Part shown: positions 55,151 to 63,341 of the stretch, piece by piece
Numbering within the stretch: position 1 is the stretch's first letter
Layout of the letters: the number at the start of each line of letters is the position of its first letter
NCBI RefSeq assembly: GCF_000719335.1
Contig: NZ_JOGB01000003.1
Span: 248,001 to 312,000 of the forward strand
Length of the DNA stretch: 64,000 bases
Direction of reading: 5' to 3'
Origin: Streptomyces sp. NRRL S-87
Lineage (GTDB): Bacteria > Actinomycetota > Actinomycetes > Streptomycetales > Streptomycetaceae
Translations under genes and position numbers: made by a program
The notes under the pieces: generated by a model
Told to the model about the DNA's origin: nothing
The model's input: the letters and a program-made list of their open reading frames with translations, nothing else
The model's database searches: none

Positions 55151-56611
55151 CTAGTAGGGGAGGAGCCCGGCGTCGGTCTCCTCCCAGGCCGCCCGGAGCG
55201 CGGCCAGCCGGGCCGGCTCCAGGGCCGCCTTGTCGGCCTGCTCGCGGACGTCCCCGGCCAGGTCGAACAGCTGGTCCCGGCCGCCCTTGCCGCGGTAGTA
55301 CTTCCAGTCGCCGCGGCGCAGCGCCCGTTCGCCGCGGACGCGCCAGAACAGGTCCCGCTCCGCGAGCTCCTGGCCCCGCAGCAGGTAGCCGGCCAGGCTC
55401 GTGCCGTCCAGAGGGTACGCCGGGTGCGGGCGGGCCCCGGCCAGTTCCAGCAGGGTGGCGGTCCAGTCCGGGCTGAACACCGGCTCGTGGCTGACCTGGC
55501 CGCCCTCGATCCGCGCGGGCCAGCGCAGGATCGTGGGCACCCGGATGCCGCCCTCCTGGAGGGAGGCCTTGTTGCCGGACAGCGGCCAGTTGTGGGAGAA
55601 GCGCTCGCCGCCGTTGTCGCTGGCGAAGAGGACCAGGGTGTCCCGCTCCCGGCCCGAGCGCCGCAGCGCGTCCAGCACCTCGCCGACGGACCGGTCGAGG
55701 TCCTCGACCATCTCCTTGTACTTCCCGATCGAGCCGCCGTCCTGGTGCCACAGCGCCCGGGCGTCGCCGGCCCGGATGCGGCGGACGATCTCGGCGCTCT
55801 CCGCCTCGTCGCCGTCGGCGATCCAGGGCCAGTGCGGGGTCGTGAAGTTCAGGTTCAGCAGCCAGGGCCGGTCGTGGTCGCGGGCGACGTACTCGCTGGC
55901 CCGCTCCGTGAGGATCCGGGTGTAGTAGCGCAGGTCCTTGTACGCCGCGTCGCCCTCGTACAGGTCGTACTCGCCGCCGAGCCCGAGCTTGGAGTAGTAC
56001 TCCAGCGCGCCGCCGAAGTTGCCGAAGAACTCGTCCCAGCCCGACTTGGTGGGGCTGTAGTCGGGCAGGTAGCCGCAGTGCCACTTGCCGATCAGCGCGG
56101 TGGCGTAGCCGGCCCCGCGCAGCAGCGAGGCGAGCGTGGGGTGGGTGGGCTCCAGGCCGACCGAGCGGTCGGCGATGGGCTCGGCCAGGCCGCCCTTCGT
56201 CCGGCCCGGGTACCGGCCGGTGTAGAGGCTGAAGCGGGTCGGGGAGCAGGTCGCGGAGCCGGCGTAGGCGTCGGTGAAGCGCACGCCCTGGCGGGCGAGG
56301 CGGTCGAGGTTCGGGGTCGCGATGTGCGGGGAGCCGTACGCGGACAGGTCCGCCCAGCCGAGGTCGTCGCCGAGGATCACCAGGACGTTCGGGCGGCCGG
56401 AGCGGCGGTGGCGGGCGGCCCGGAAGGGGCGCTCGCCGGACCGCTCGTACGGGCCGTCCGAGGGGCCGGGAGCGGCGGTGGAACCGGGGGCCGCGGGGCC
56501 CCCGGCGGCCGTCGCCGGGGTGGTGGTCCCGAGGACGGCGGCGGTCGCGGCGGTGGCCCCGACGGCGCCGCCGAAGGCACGGCGGGACAGGGGCGAGTCA
56601 GAGGAAGACAC
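55151..56611 (-). CDS. Tat-exported sulfatase
   Basis: A 486-residue alkaline-phosphatase-superfamily sulfatase. The twin-arginine signal is LSRRAFGGAVGATAATAAV (Arg10-Arg11), cleaved after about residue 36. The metal site starts with LVILGDDLGWADLS (Asp82/Asp83), and the formylglycine motif CSPTR has Cys122 for post-translational conversion. FASDNGGERFSHNW and IGKWHCGY supply further active-site residues. The GTG at 56611 has GGAG at 7 nt. It would release sulfate from an extracellular sulfate ester. The leader peptide gene upstream suggests attenuation by cysteine supply. Confidence 0.92.
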   Translation of the reverse strand: MSSSDSPLSRRAFGGAVGATAATAAVLGTTTPATAAGGPAAPGSTAAPGPSDGPYERSGERPFRAARHRRSGRPNVLVILGDDLGWADLSAYGSPHIATPNLDRLARQGVRFTDAYAGSATCSPTRFSLYTGRYPGRTKGGLAEPIADRSVGLEPTHPTLASLLRGAGYATALIGKWHCGYLPDYSPTKSGWDEFFGNFGGALEYYSKLGLGGEYDLYEGDAAYKDLRYYTRILTERASEYVARDHDRPWLLNLNFTTPHWPWIADGDEAESAEIVRRIRAGDARALWHQDGGSIGKYKEMVEDLDRSVGEVLDALRRSGRERDTLVLFASDNGGERFSHNWPLSGNKASLQEGGIRVPTILRWPARIEGGQVSHEPVFSPDWTATLLELAGARPHPAYPLDGTSLAGYLLRGQELAERDLFWRVRGERALRRGDWKYYRGKGGRDQLFDLAGDVREQADKAALEPARLAALRAAWEETDAGLLPY

Positions 56612-56735
56612 GAAAGCTCCAAGGCGTAGCCGTCGTATCCCGCGCGCGGCGGGGCGCGGGACGGCGCGCGGCACGGCGGAGCGGGGCGGACGGAGGGAAA
56701 GCAGGGAAACCCGGGAAAGGGATAAAGAGTTGTGA

Positions 56736-56831
56736 CTACGCGGAGCAGCGACAGATGGCGCTCGCGACACGGACCAGGTCGACGTGCCGGCGCTCGACGA
56801 GGGTGACGATCACGTCACCGAGAGGCTGCAT
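56736..56831 (-). CDS. Cysteine-containing regulatory leader peptide upstream of the sulfatase
   Basis: A 31-codon open frame that is too short for usual gene calling. It has an ATG at 56831, a CGGAGG ribosome-binding site 9 nt upstream, and a TAG at 56736. The C-terminal part, VERRHVDLVRVASAICRCSA, matches the conserved 'RRHVDL.RV.SA.C' leader peptides that I recall upstream of sulfur-assimilation and transport genes in Streptomyces. The two Cys codons near the end suit ribosome-mediated attenuation: stalling when cysteinyl-tRNA is scarce would favour expression of the sulfatase. The 120-nt interval to the sulfatase GTG contains GC-rich inverted repeats (cccgcgcgcggcggggcgcg area) that could form the attenuator. 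Confidence 0.8.
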   Translation of the reverse strand: MQPLGDVIVTLVERRHVDLVRVASAICRCSA

Positions 56832-56848
56832 GGAGCAGAGCCTCCGGT

Positions 56849-56878
56849 GGATCACTTGGATAAGTCAACAAGTGATCC
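56849..56878. promoter_or_regulatory. 30-bp perfect inverted repeat upstream of the leader peptide
   Basis: GGATCACTTG (56849-56858) and CAAGTGATCC (56869-56878) are perfect inverted repeats with a 10-bp spacer that carries TTGACT on the minus strand. The element lies just upstream of the leader-peptide ribosome-binding site and about 90-130 bp upstream of purF. It looks like an operator for a dimeric regulator of the sulfatase unit. Confidence 0.65.
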
Positions 56879-56964
56879 GAATAGCGAGACGGAGGCACTC
56901 CGTCACCCTCTGTGCTGTGAGATTTCCCGGCCCTCCCGAATTCGGACCAGTGGTCGACGTCGCC

Positions 56965-56970
56965 TAGACT
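56965..56970 (+). promoter_or_regulatory. purF -10 box (leaderless transcript likely)
   Basis: TAGACT ends 6 nt before the purF GTG at 56977. Confidence 0.55.
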
Positions 56971-56976
56971 CGAGGT

Positions 56977-58494
56977 GTGCCTCGTGGTGATGGACGACTC
57001 AACCACGACCTGCTCCCCGGCGAGAAGGGCCCCCAGGACGCTTGCGGCGTCTTCGGTGTCTGGGCTCCGGGTGAAGAGGTCGCCAAGCTCACCTACTTCG
57101 GACTGTATGCACTGCAGCACCGCGGACAAGAATCCGCGGGCATCGCTGTGAGCAACGGTTCCCAGATCCTCGTCTTCAAGGACATGGGCCTCGTGTCCCA
57201 GGTCTTCGACGAAACCTCCCTCGGCTCCCTCCAGGGCCACATCGCGGTCGGTCACGCCCGCTACTCCACCACCGGAGCCTCGGTGTGGGAGAACGCGCAG
57301 CCGACCTTCCGTGCGACCGCCCACGGCTCTATCGCCCTGGGTCACAACGGCAACCTGGTGAACACCGCCGAACTCGCCGAGATGGTCGCGGACCTGCCCA
57401 AGCAGGACGGCCGCGCCACCCAGGTGGCGGCCACCAACGACACCGACCTCGTGACGGCCCTCCTGGCCGGCCAGGTCGATGCCGACGGCAAGCCGCTGAC
57501 CATCGAGGAAGCCGCGGCCGCGGTCCTGCCCAAGGTCCGCGGAGCCTTCTCCCTCGTCTTCATGGACGAGGGCACCCTGTACTGCGCCCGCGACCCGCAG
57601 GGCATCCGCCCGCTGGTGCTGGGCCGCCTGGAGCGCGGCTGGGTCGTCGCCTCCGAGACCGCCGCGCTCGACATCTGCGGCGCCAGCTTCGTCCGCGAGG
57701 TCGAGCCGGGTGAGATCGTCGCCATCGACGAGAACGGTCTGCGCACCTCGCGATTCGCGGAAGCGAAGCCCAAGGGCTGCGTTTTCGAGTACGTGTACCT
57801 GGCCCGCCCGGACACGGACATCGCCGGTCGGAACGTGTACCTCTCGCGCGTCGAGATGGGCCGCCGCCTGGCCAAGGAAGCGCCGGTCGACGCCGACCTC
57901 GTGATAGCGACGCCGGAATCGGGTACCCCCGCCGCCGTCGGCTACGCCGAGGCCAGCGGCATCCCGTACGGCTCCGGCCTGGTGAAGAACGCCTACGTCG
58001 GCCGGACCTTCATCCAGCCGTCCCAGACGATCCGCCAGCTCGGCATCCGTCTGAAGCTGAACCCCCTCAAGGAAGTCATCAAGGGCAAGCGCCTGGTGGT
58101 CGTCGACGACTCGATCGTCCGCGGCAACACCCAGCGCGCCCTGGTCAAGATGCTCCGCGAGGCCGGCGCCGCCGAGGTCCACATCCGGATCTCCTCCCCG
58201 CCGGTGAAGTGGCCGTGCTTCTTCGGCATCGACTTCGCCACCCGCGCGGAGCTGATCGCCAACGGCATGTCGGTCGACGAGATCGGCAAGTCCCTCGGCG
58301 CGGACTCCCTCGCCTACATCTCGCTCGACGCGATGGTCGAGGCGACCACGATCCAGAAGCCGAACCTCTGCCGTGCCTGCTTCGACGGCGAGTACCCCAT
58401 GGAGCTGCCCGACCCGGAGCTCCTGGGCAAGCAGCTGCTGGAGACCGAGCTGGCGGGCGGCACCGACGCCGCCGACGCGCTCCGTCGCCCGTAA
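56977..58494 (+). CDS. purF: Amidophosphoribosyltransferase
   Basis: A 505-residue enzyme for the first committed purine step (PRPP plus glutamine to phosphoribosylamine). The N-terminal nucleophile is Cys23 in PQDACGVFGVW, which requires removal of a 22-residue propeptide. The glutaminase domain has GLYALQHRGQESAGI and GHARYSTTGAS, the PRPP loop is VVVDDSIVRGNTQ, and cysteines in WPCFFGID and PNLCRACFDGEYP belong to the B. subtilis-type Fe4S4 form. Such enzymes are feedback-inhibited by AMP and GMP. Confidence 0.98.
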   Translation: MPRGDGRLNHDLLPGEKGPQDACGVFGVWAPGEEVAKLTYFGLYALQHRGQESAGIAVSNGSQILVFKDMGLVSQVFDETSLGSLQGHIAVGHARYSTTGASVWENAQPTFRATAHGSIALGHNGNLVNTAELAEMVADLPKQDGRATQVAATNDTDLVTALLAGQVDADGKPLTIEEAAAAVLPKVRGAFSLVFMDEGTLYCARDPQGIRPLVLGRLERGWVVASETAALDICGASFVREVEPGEIVAIDENGLRTSRFAEAKPKGCVFEYVYLARPDTDIAGRNVYLSRVEMGRRLAKEAPVDADLVIATPESGTPAAVGYAEASGIPYGSGLVKNAYVGRTFIQPSQTIRQLGIRLKLNPLKEVIKGKRLVVVDDSIVRGNTQRALVKMLREAGAAEVHIRISSPPVKWPCFFGIDFATRAELIANGMSVDEIGKSLGADSLAYISLDAMVEATTIQKPNLCRACFDGEYPMELPDPELLGKQLLETELAGGTDAADALRRP

Positions 58495-58531
58495 CCCCCC
58501 CACGCAGTACGACACGAAAGTTCTCAACCCC

Positions 58532-59626
58532 ATGTCTGCTGAGTCCTTCGAGCCTGCTGCGCAGGCGGGCACCGGTGCCAGCTACGCGTCCGCGGGCGTC
58601 GACATCGAGGCGGGTGACCGTGCCGTCGAGCTGATGAAGGAGTGGGTGAAGAAGACCCAGCGCCCCGAGGTCCTCGGCGGCCTCGGCGGCTTCGCCGGCC
58701 TCTTCGACGCCTCCGCCCTCAAGCGCTACGAGCGGCCGCTGCTCGCCTCCGCCACCGACGGCGTCGGCACCAAGGTCGACATCGCCCGGCAGATGGGCGT
58801 GTACGACACCATCGGCCACGACCTGGTCGCGATGGTCATGGACGACATCGTCGTCTGCGGCGCCGAGCCGCTCTTCATGACCGACTACATCTGCGTGGGC
58901 AAGGTCCACCCGGAGCGGGTCGCCGCCATCGTCAAGGGCATCGCCGAGGGCTGCGTCCTGGCCGGCTGCGCCCTGGTCGGCGGCGAGACCGCCGAGCACC
59001 CGGGCCTGCTCGGACCGGACGACTTCGACGTCGCCGGTGCCGGCACCGGCGTGGTCGAGTACGACCGCCTGCTCGGTGCGGATCGCATCCGTACGGGGGA
59101 CGCCGTCATCGCCATGGCGTCGTCCGGTCTTCACTCGAACGGGTACTCGCTGGTCCGGCACGTGCTCTTCGACCGCGCCGGGCTGGCCCTCGACCAGCAG
59201 GTCCCGGAGTTCGGCCGCACCCTCGGCGAGGAGCTGCTCGAGCCCACCAAGATCTACTCGCTGGACTGCCTGGCGCTCACCCGGACCACCGAGGTGCACG
59301 CGTTCTCGCACATCACCGGCGGCGGCCTCGCGGCGAACCTCGCCCGGGTCATCCCGGACCACCTGCACGCCACGGTCGACCGCACCACCTGGACCCCGGG
59401 TGCCGTGTTCGACCTGGTCGGCAAGGCCGGCCGGGTGGAGCAGCTGGAGCTGGAGCGGACCCTGAACATGGGCGTCGGCATGATGGCCGTGGTCCCGCAG
59501 GAGTCGGTCGAGGTCGCCCTGACCACGCTGGCCGACCGCGGCGTCGACGCCTGGGTGGCCGGCGAGATCACCGAGCGGGGCGAGCACACCGAGGGTGCCA
59601 CCCTGACCGGGTCCTACGCGGGCTGA
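58532..59626 (+). CDS. purM: Phosphoribosylformylglycinamidine cyclo-ligase (AIR synthase)
   Basis: A 364-residue PurM that closes the imidazole ring of AIR. The diagnostic pieces are SYASAGVDIEAGDRAVELMK, LLASATDGVGTKVDIARQMG, DDIVVCGAEPLFMTDYICVG, LVGGETAEHPGLL and HITGGGLAANLARVIPD. It lies 37 nt after purF and is probably co-transcribed with it. A double hairpin ends the unit. Confidence 0.98.
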   Translation: MSAESFEPAAQAGTGASYASAGVDIEAGDRAVELMKEWVKKTQRPEVLGGLGGFAGLFDASALKRYERPLLASATDGVGTKVDIARQMGVYDTIGHDLVAMVMDDIVVCGAEPLFMTDYICVGKVHPERVAAIVKGIAEGCVLAGCALVGGETAEHPGLLGPDDFDVAGAGTGVVEYDRLLGADRIRTGDAVIAMASSGLHSNGYSLVRHVLFDRAGLALDQQVPEFGRTLGEELLEPTKIYSLDCLALTRTTEVHAFSHITGGGLAANLARVIPDHLHATVDRTTWTPGAVFDLVGKAGRVEQLELERTLNMGVGMMAVVPQESVEVALTTLADRGVDAWVAGEITERGEHTEGATLTGSYAG

Positions 59627-59637
59627 GACACATCGGC

Positions 59638-59697
59638 TGTGCTGCCCCCGGGCAGCACAGAACCCGGTCCGGGGCGCTGCCCTGGACCGGGTTCTGT
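59638..59697 (+). terminator. Two overlapping hairpins after purM
   Basis: TGTGCTGCCC (59638-59647) pairs with GGGCAGCACA (59650-59659), and ACAGAACCCGGTCC (59657-59670) pairs with GGACCGGGTTCTGT (59684-59697). The two stems share three bases, so they compete slightly. Together they form a strong terminator for purFM and the convergent DUF3073 gene. Confidence 0.82.
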
Positions 59698-59745
59698 GTT
59701 TGTGACGTTGTGTCGTGCGGGTGCGGTGAGCTGGGAGATCAGCCG

Positions 59746-60009
59746 TCAAGCACCGCGACGCTGCGACGACGGACCGGACTCTTCGTCCTCGTCCTCGTCG
59801 TCGTTGTACAGCTCCGCGTAGCGGGCGTACGGGTCGTCGTCCTCGTCCTCGTCTTCGAACGGCTCGCCGTTAGGCGGCTGGTTCGAAACCGGTTGCGAAG
59901 TCGATGCGCCCAGCTCGTTGGCCAGACGCGACAGGTCAGTCCCGCCGCTGCTGTACTTCAGCTGGCGGGCGACCTTCGTCTGCTTGGCCTTTGCCCGGCC
60001 GCGCCCCAT
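59746..60009 (-). CDS. DUF3073-family small acidic protein
   Basis: An 87-residue protein. It starts with the family signature MGRGRAKAKQTKVARQLKYS, a basic segment, followed by SGGTDLSRLANELGAS, and ends in a very acidic tract (PFEDEDEDDDPYARYAELYN, then DDEDEDEESG). The charge split suggests a nucleic-acid- or ribosome-associated protein, but no function is known. The ATG at 60009 follows GAGGGGG. It is conserved beside purM in actinomycetes. Confidence 0.88.
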   Translation of the reverse strand: MGRGRAKAKQTKVARQLKYSSGGTDLSRLANELGASTSQPVSNQPPNGEPFEDEDEDDDPYARYAELYNDDEDEDEESGPSSQRRGA

Positions 60010-60232
60010 GGCTCGACCCCCTCGGTGACGGGGCTCGACGGCCCCAGAGTCTTGACACGCGTTCATGATTCGGAACGGGCTCTCCGTGGAGAGACCGGTC
60101 CGTAGGGCTTCAACGGTACCTGCTTCCGCGGCCATACGGTACGTCGCCCGCATGACGCGCGCCGGAGCAGTACCGGCGAGTCGCCCCGTACTCGCTGGTC
60201 AGCTGCGATTTTAGCCCCTAATCGCGGCACGA

Positions 60233-60276
60233 CCCGCCGAAGTGCAGTGAGTCATGTCTCGCTGCACTCCGGCGGG
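60233..60276 (-). terminator. Long hairpin terminator after vdh
   Basis: CCCGCCG (60233-60239) plus AGTGCAG (60241-60247) pair with CTGCACT (60262-60268) plus CGGCGGG (60270-60276), with one mismatch between the two blocks. It lies 28 nt after the vdh stop. Confidence 0.78.
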
Positions 60277-60303
60277 CCGCACTTGCGTCCGGGACCCGGG
60301 GCG

Positions 60304-61410
60304 CTACGCGGTGCGCGCGGCGCGGGCGTCGGCCATCCGCTGCTCGGCGATCCGGTCGGCCGCGGCGGCCGGCGGGATGCCGTCCGCCTTCGCGCGAGCA
60401 AAGATCTCCAGAGTGGTGTCGAAGATCTTCGTGGCCTTGACCTTGCAGCGGTCGAAGTCGAAGCCGTGCAGCTCGTCGGCCACCTGGATCACGCCGCCGG
60501 CGTTGACCACGTAGTCCGGGGCGTAGAGGATCCCGCGGTCGGCGAGGTCCTTCTCGATGCCCGGGTGGGCCAGCTGGTTGTTCGCCGCACCGCAGACGAT
60601 CTTCGCGGTGAGCACCGGGACGGAGTCGTCGTTCAGGGCGCCGCCGAGCGCGCAGGGGGCGTAGATGTCCAGGCCCTCGGTGCGGATCAGCGCGTCGGTG
60701 TCCGCCACGGCCGTGACCTGCGGGTGCTTGTCGAGGATGCGCTGCACCGACTCCTGGCGGACGTCGGTGATGACGACCTCGGCGCCGTCCGAAAGCAGGT
60801 GCTCGACCAGGTAGTGGCCGACCTTGCCGACGCCCACGATGCCGACCTTGCGGCCGCGCAGGGTCGGGTCGCCCCAGACGTGCTGGGCGCTGGCCCGCAT
60901 GCCCTGGAAGACGCCGTAGGCGGTGAGCACGGAGGAGTCGCCGGCGCCGCCGTTCTCGGGGGAGCGGCCGGTGGCCCAGCGGGTGGTGCGGGACACGACG
61001 TCCATGTCCGCGACGTACGTGCCGACGTCGCAGGCGGTCACGTAGCGGCCGCCCAGGGAGTCCACGAACCGGCCGTACGCGAGGAGCAGGTCCTCGGTCT
61101 TGATCAGCTCGGGGTCACCGATGATGACGGCCTTGCCGCCACCGTGGTCGAGACCGGCGAGCGCGTTCTTGTACGACATGCCGCGCGAGAGGTTCAGCGC
61201 GTCGAGCACCGCCTCCTCGTCGGAGGCGTACGCGTGGAAACGCGTGCCGCCGAGGGCCGGGCCCAGGGCGGTGTTGTGGATGGCGATGACGGCTTTGAGG
61301 CCCGTGGCTCGGTCCTGGCACAGCACGACTTGCTCGTGGCCGCCCTGCTCCGTGCGGAACAGGGTGTGCAGGACGCCGTCGGTCATTTCGGTCACGGTGG
61401 TGACTCCCAT
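60304..61410 (-). CDS. vdh: Valine (branched-chain amino acid) dehydrogenase
   Basis: A 368-residue Glu/Leu/Phe/Val dehydrogenase-family enzyme that oxidatively deaminates branched-chain amino acids with NAD. The catalytic lysines are Lys81 ([11 protein letters not shown]) and Lys93 (DHGGGKAVI), the nucleotide-binding motif is [17 protein letters not shown], and the conserved [11 protein letters not shown] and [11 protein letters not shown] segments are present. It supplies acyl-CoA precursors for fatty acids and polyketides in Streptomyces. Position between purM and bldC matches the known vdh locus. Confidence 0.96.
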   Translation of the reverse strand: MGVTTVTEMTDGVLHTLFRTEQGGHEQVVLCQDRATGLKAVIAIHNTALGPALGGTRFHAYASDEEAVLDALNLSRGMSYKNALAGLDHGGGKAVIIGDPELIKTEDLLLAYGRFVDSLGGRYVTACDVGTYVADMDVVSRTTRWATGRSPENGGAGDSSVLTAYGVFQGMRASAQHVWGDPTLRGRKVGIVGVGKVGHYLVEHLLSDGAEVVITDVRQESVQRILDKHPQVTAVADTDALIRTEGLDIYAPCALGGALNDDSVPVLTAKIVCGAANNQLAHPGIEKDLADRGILYAPDYVVNAGGVIQVADELHGFDFDRCKVKATKIFDTTLEIFARAKADGIPPAAAADRIAEQRMADARAARTA

Positions 61411-61582
61411 AGAGATGCGGCGGGGGGCCCTCCTATGGGTGGGGAGGGCGTGTAGGAGCAGGGTAAGACCAAAGGGGCCACCCGAAGGGCCCAGTGCCCG
61501 AGATCACCCTCCGGCGGAGTACCGGGGCCGGTTCCCGGCCGCGCGCGGAGTACGCGGGCGCGCGGCCGGGGAGTACGAAGGC

Positions 61583-62461
61583 GTGACCGAATCCTCCGAG
61601 TCCCGGGCGCCCTCCGCGCGGTCGGCGCTGACCGTCCCGTACGCCTCCTACCTGCGCGTGTACGAGCCCCTGGGGGCCTTCCCGGAGCCCGAGCGCACGC
61701 ACTGGTCGCAGTACGCGCGGCGCCCGGAGATCCCGTCGTACCAGGACGAACTGCGCCGCGCCCTGGCGGACTTGGTGCCGGTGCCGCCGGTGGGGGTGCC
61801 GGTGCACGAGAGCGCGGACGCGTTCGTGGCCGAGGTGGACGGGGTGCTGCTGGTGTGTCCCTGGCGGACCCGGCTGCGGGCCTGGCTGGCGCTGGCGGAG
61901 CTGGCCGGGGCCGGTCCGGGCGGTTCCGGGGGGCAGTTCCCGGCGCCGGTGCTGGACGGGGCGCTGCCGCCGGTGGTGCGGGTGCAGGCGGCCGCGGACT
62001 ACGAGCGCTGGCGGGAGCGGAACCCGGACGCCCGCCCGTGGATCCGGTCCGCGGTGTGGCAGGTGCCACTGCGCTGGTTCGTGCTTTTCACGGACGATGA
62101 GCGCGAGTACGTTCCGGGGGAGCGGCTGCGGTACCGGGCGCCGATGGTGCAGGGCCGGCGGCGGCTGGCCCGGGCACTGCGGACGCTGCGCGGGGCCGAG
62201 GGCTACGCGGCGCTGGCCGAGGGGCTGGTGGACGTGGGCCGCTGGCTCGAGGAGTTCCACCCGGGCTCGATGATCGAGCTCGACTACGGCGGTCTCGTGC
62301 ACGGGGTGCCGGAGGACCGGCTGGCCGGGGACCGGTCGGCCGCCGACCTCGCCGGCGGGCTGGCGGCGCTGCGGGAGGGCGACGCGGCGGCCGCCGAGGA
62401 GGCGTACGAGCTGCTGGCCACGCGCTGGCGGGCGGTCCGGGAGCGGCTGTTCGCGAACTGA
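61583..62461 (+). CDS. Conserved hypothetical protein
   Basis: A 292-residue soluble protein with no domain I recognise. Its N-terminal part reads LTVPYASYLRVYEPLGAFPE and then PERTHWSQYARRPEIPSYQD. A central block (AVWQVPLRWFVLFTDDEREY, VQGRRRLARALRTLRGAEGY) and a C-terminal helix (AAEEAYELLATRWRAVRERL) follow. The starting GTG (61583) comes shortly after a possible TACGAA -10. It is divergent from vdh with 172 bp between the starts. Homologues occupy the same place in other streptomycetes, as I recall. Confidence 0.8.
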   Translation: MTESSESRAPSARSALTVPYASYLRVYEPLGAFPEPERTHWSQYARRPEIPSYQDELRRALADLVPVPPVGVPVHESADAFVAEVDGVLLVCPWRTRLRAWLALAELAGAGPGGSGGQFPAPVLDGALPPVVRVQAAADYERWRERNPDARPWIRSAVWQVPLRWFVLFTDDEREYVPGERLRYRAPMVQGRRRLARALRTLRGAEGYAALAEGLVDVGRWLEEFHPGSMIELDYGGLVHGVPEDRLAGDRSAADLAGGLAALREGDAAAAEEAYELLATRWRAVRERLFAN

Positions 62462-62955
62462 CGGGCGGGGTGCGTAAAGGGGTCCTTACGGAACTCGGGA
62501 GGTCGGTCCGGGACCTACGTCCCGATCCGGGCCATTGGCCCAAGCGTGACGGACCGCACTAACTACACCCTTGCGCCGTTCCCCTACCCTCGTGCCAAAA
62601 TAGGACAAGGAGTCCGGGGAGGGTTCCTTCCGCCCAAGAATGGGCGGAATGCTTGGTATTGCACACTATGGGGGGTGAGATGGCCCCCGATTGCGCTGTG
62701 ACTGATCGTCACTGTCAGGTGACTGTCCGTTATGGGTGGGTCCATCGGCTTCCGTCGCGGATGAACACCTCAGAGGGCAATTCCATCGGTTTGGCCGACG
62801 TGGCTGGACAGATGGTGTAGTTGTAGTGCCGAGGACAAGCCGTTCGTCCTATAACCGACTCGGCCCGCGTATGTCCATTTCGGGCAACGCGGGCCAAGGT
62901 GCAGAATTTAGAGGAAAGAACCGAGATTGGTTCGGTTCTCCCGAGGAGGCCGCTC
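62462..62955. promoter_or_regulatory. Long upstream region of bldC
   Basis: Nearly 500 bp without a gene, AT-richer than its surroundings. It includes runs of alternating GTGAC/GTCAC half-sites (62698-62723) and an AT-rich stretch (atggtgtagttgtagtgc near 62811). The bldC promoter(s) should be here, with a potentially long leader. GAGGAGG at 62943-62949 is the ribosome-binding site. Confidence 0.6.
62698..62712. promoter_or_regulatory. BldD-box-like palindrome upstream of bldC
   Basis: GTGACTGATCGTCAC has the TnAC-N5-GTnA half-site arrangement of the BldD consensus, with divergent central bases. A further GTGAC (62719-62723) lies 7 bp beyond it. bldC is, as I recall, a member of the BldD regulon, which supports the assignment. 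Confidence 0.55.
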
Positions 62956-63162
62956 ATGACCGCTCGCACCCCTGATGCCGAGCCGCTGCTGACCCCGGCT
63001 GAGGTCGCCACCATGTTCCGCGTGGACCCGAAGACGGTCACCCGCTGGGCCAAGGCTGGCAAGCTCACGTCCATCCGCACCCTGGGTGGGCACCGCCGCT
63101 ACCGCGAGGCTGAGGTCCGCGCCCTGCTGGCGGGAATTCCGCAGCAGCGCAGCGAGGCCTGA
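62956..63162 (+). CDS. bldC: Developmental regulator BldC (MerR-like DNA-binding protein)
   Basis: A 68-residue protein, the standard BldC length, made up essentially of one MerR-type winged helix: LLTPAEVATMFRVDPKTVTR, then WAKAGKLTSIRTLGGHRRYR, then EAEVRALLAGIPQQ. BldC binds direct repeats cooperatively, delays the onset of development and is needed for normal aerial growth. The ATG is preceded by GAGGAGG. A strong intrinsic terminator is located 140 bp downstream. Confidence 0.98.
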   Translation: MTARTPDAEPLLTPAEVATMFRVDPKTVTRWAKAGKLTSIRTLGGHRRYREAEVRALLAGIPQQRSEA

Positions 63163-63301
63163 GTTACCGCCCCAGTAACACAGCACCCCGTTTTACCGGG
63201 ACTTAATCGGGTCCCCCAACCCGATTGACCCACACAGCTCCATACGACGGGACCTGCCCCAACAGGTCCTCAGCCCCTGCTCGGCAGGTGTGAAGTCGTC
63301 C

Positions 63302-63341
63302 GATCGCGCTGGACTCCGCCGGGTCCAGCGCGATCTTTTTT
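63302..63341 (+). terminator. Intrinsic terminator with T-tract after bldC
   Basis: GATCGCGCTGGAC (63302-63314) pairs perfectly with GTCCAGCGCGATC (63323-63335), followed by TTTTTT. It is the only canonical rho-independent terminator with a T-run noticed in this window. Confidence 0.92.
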
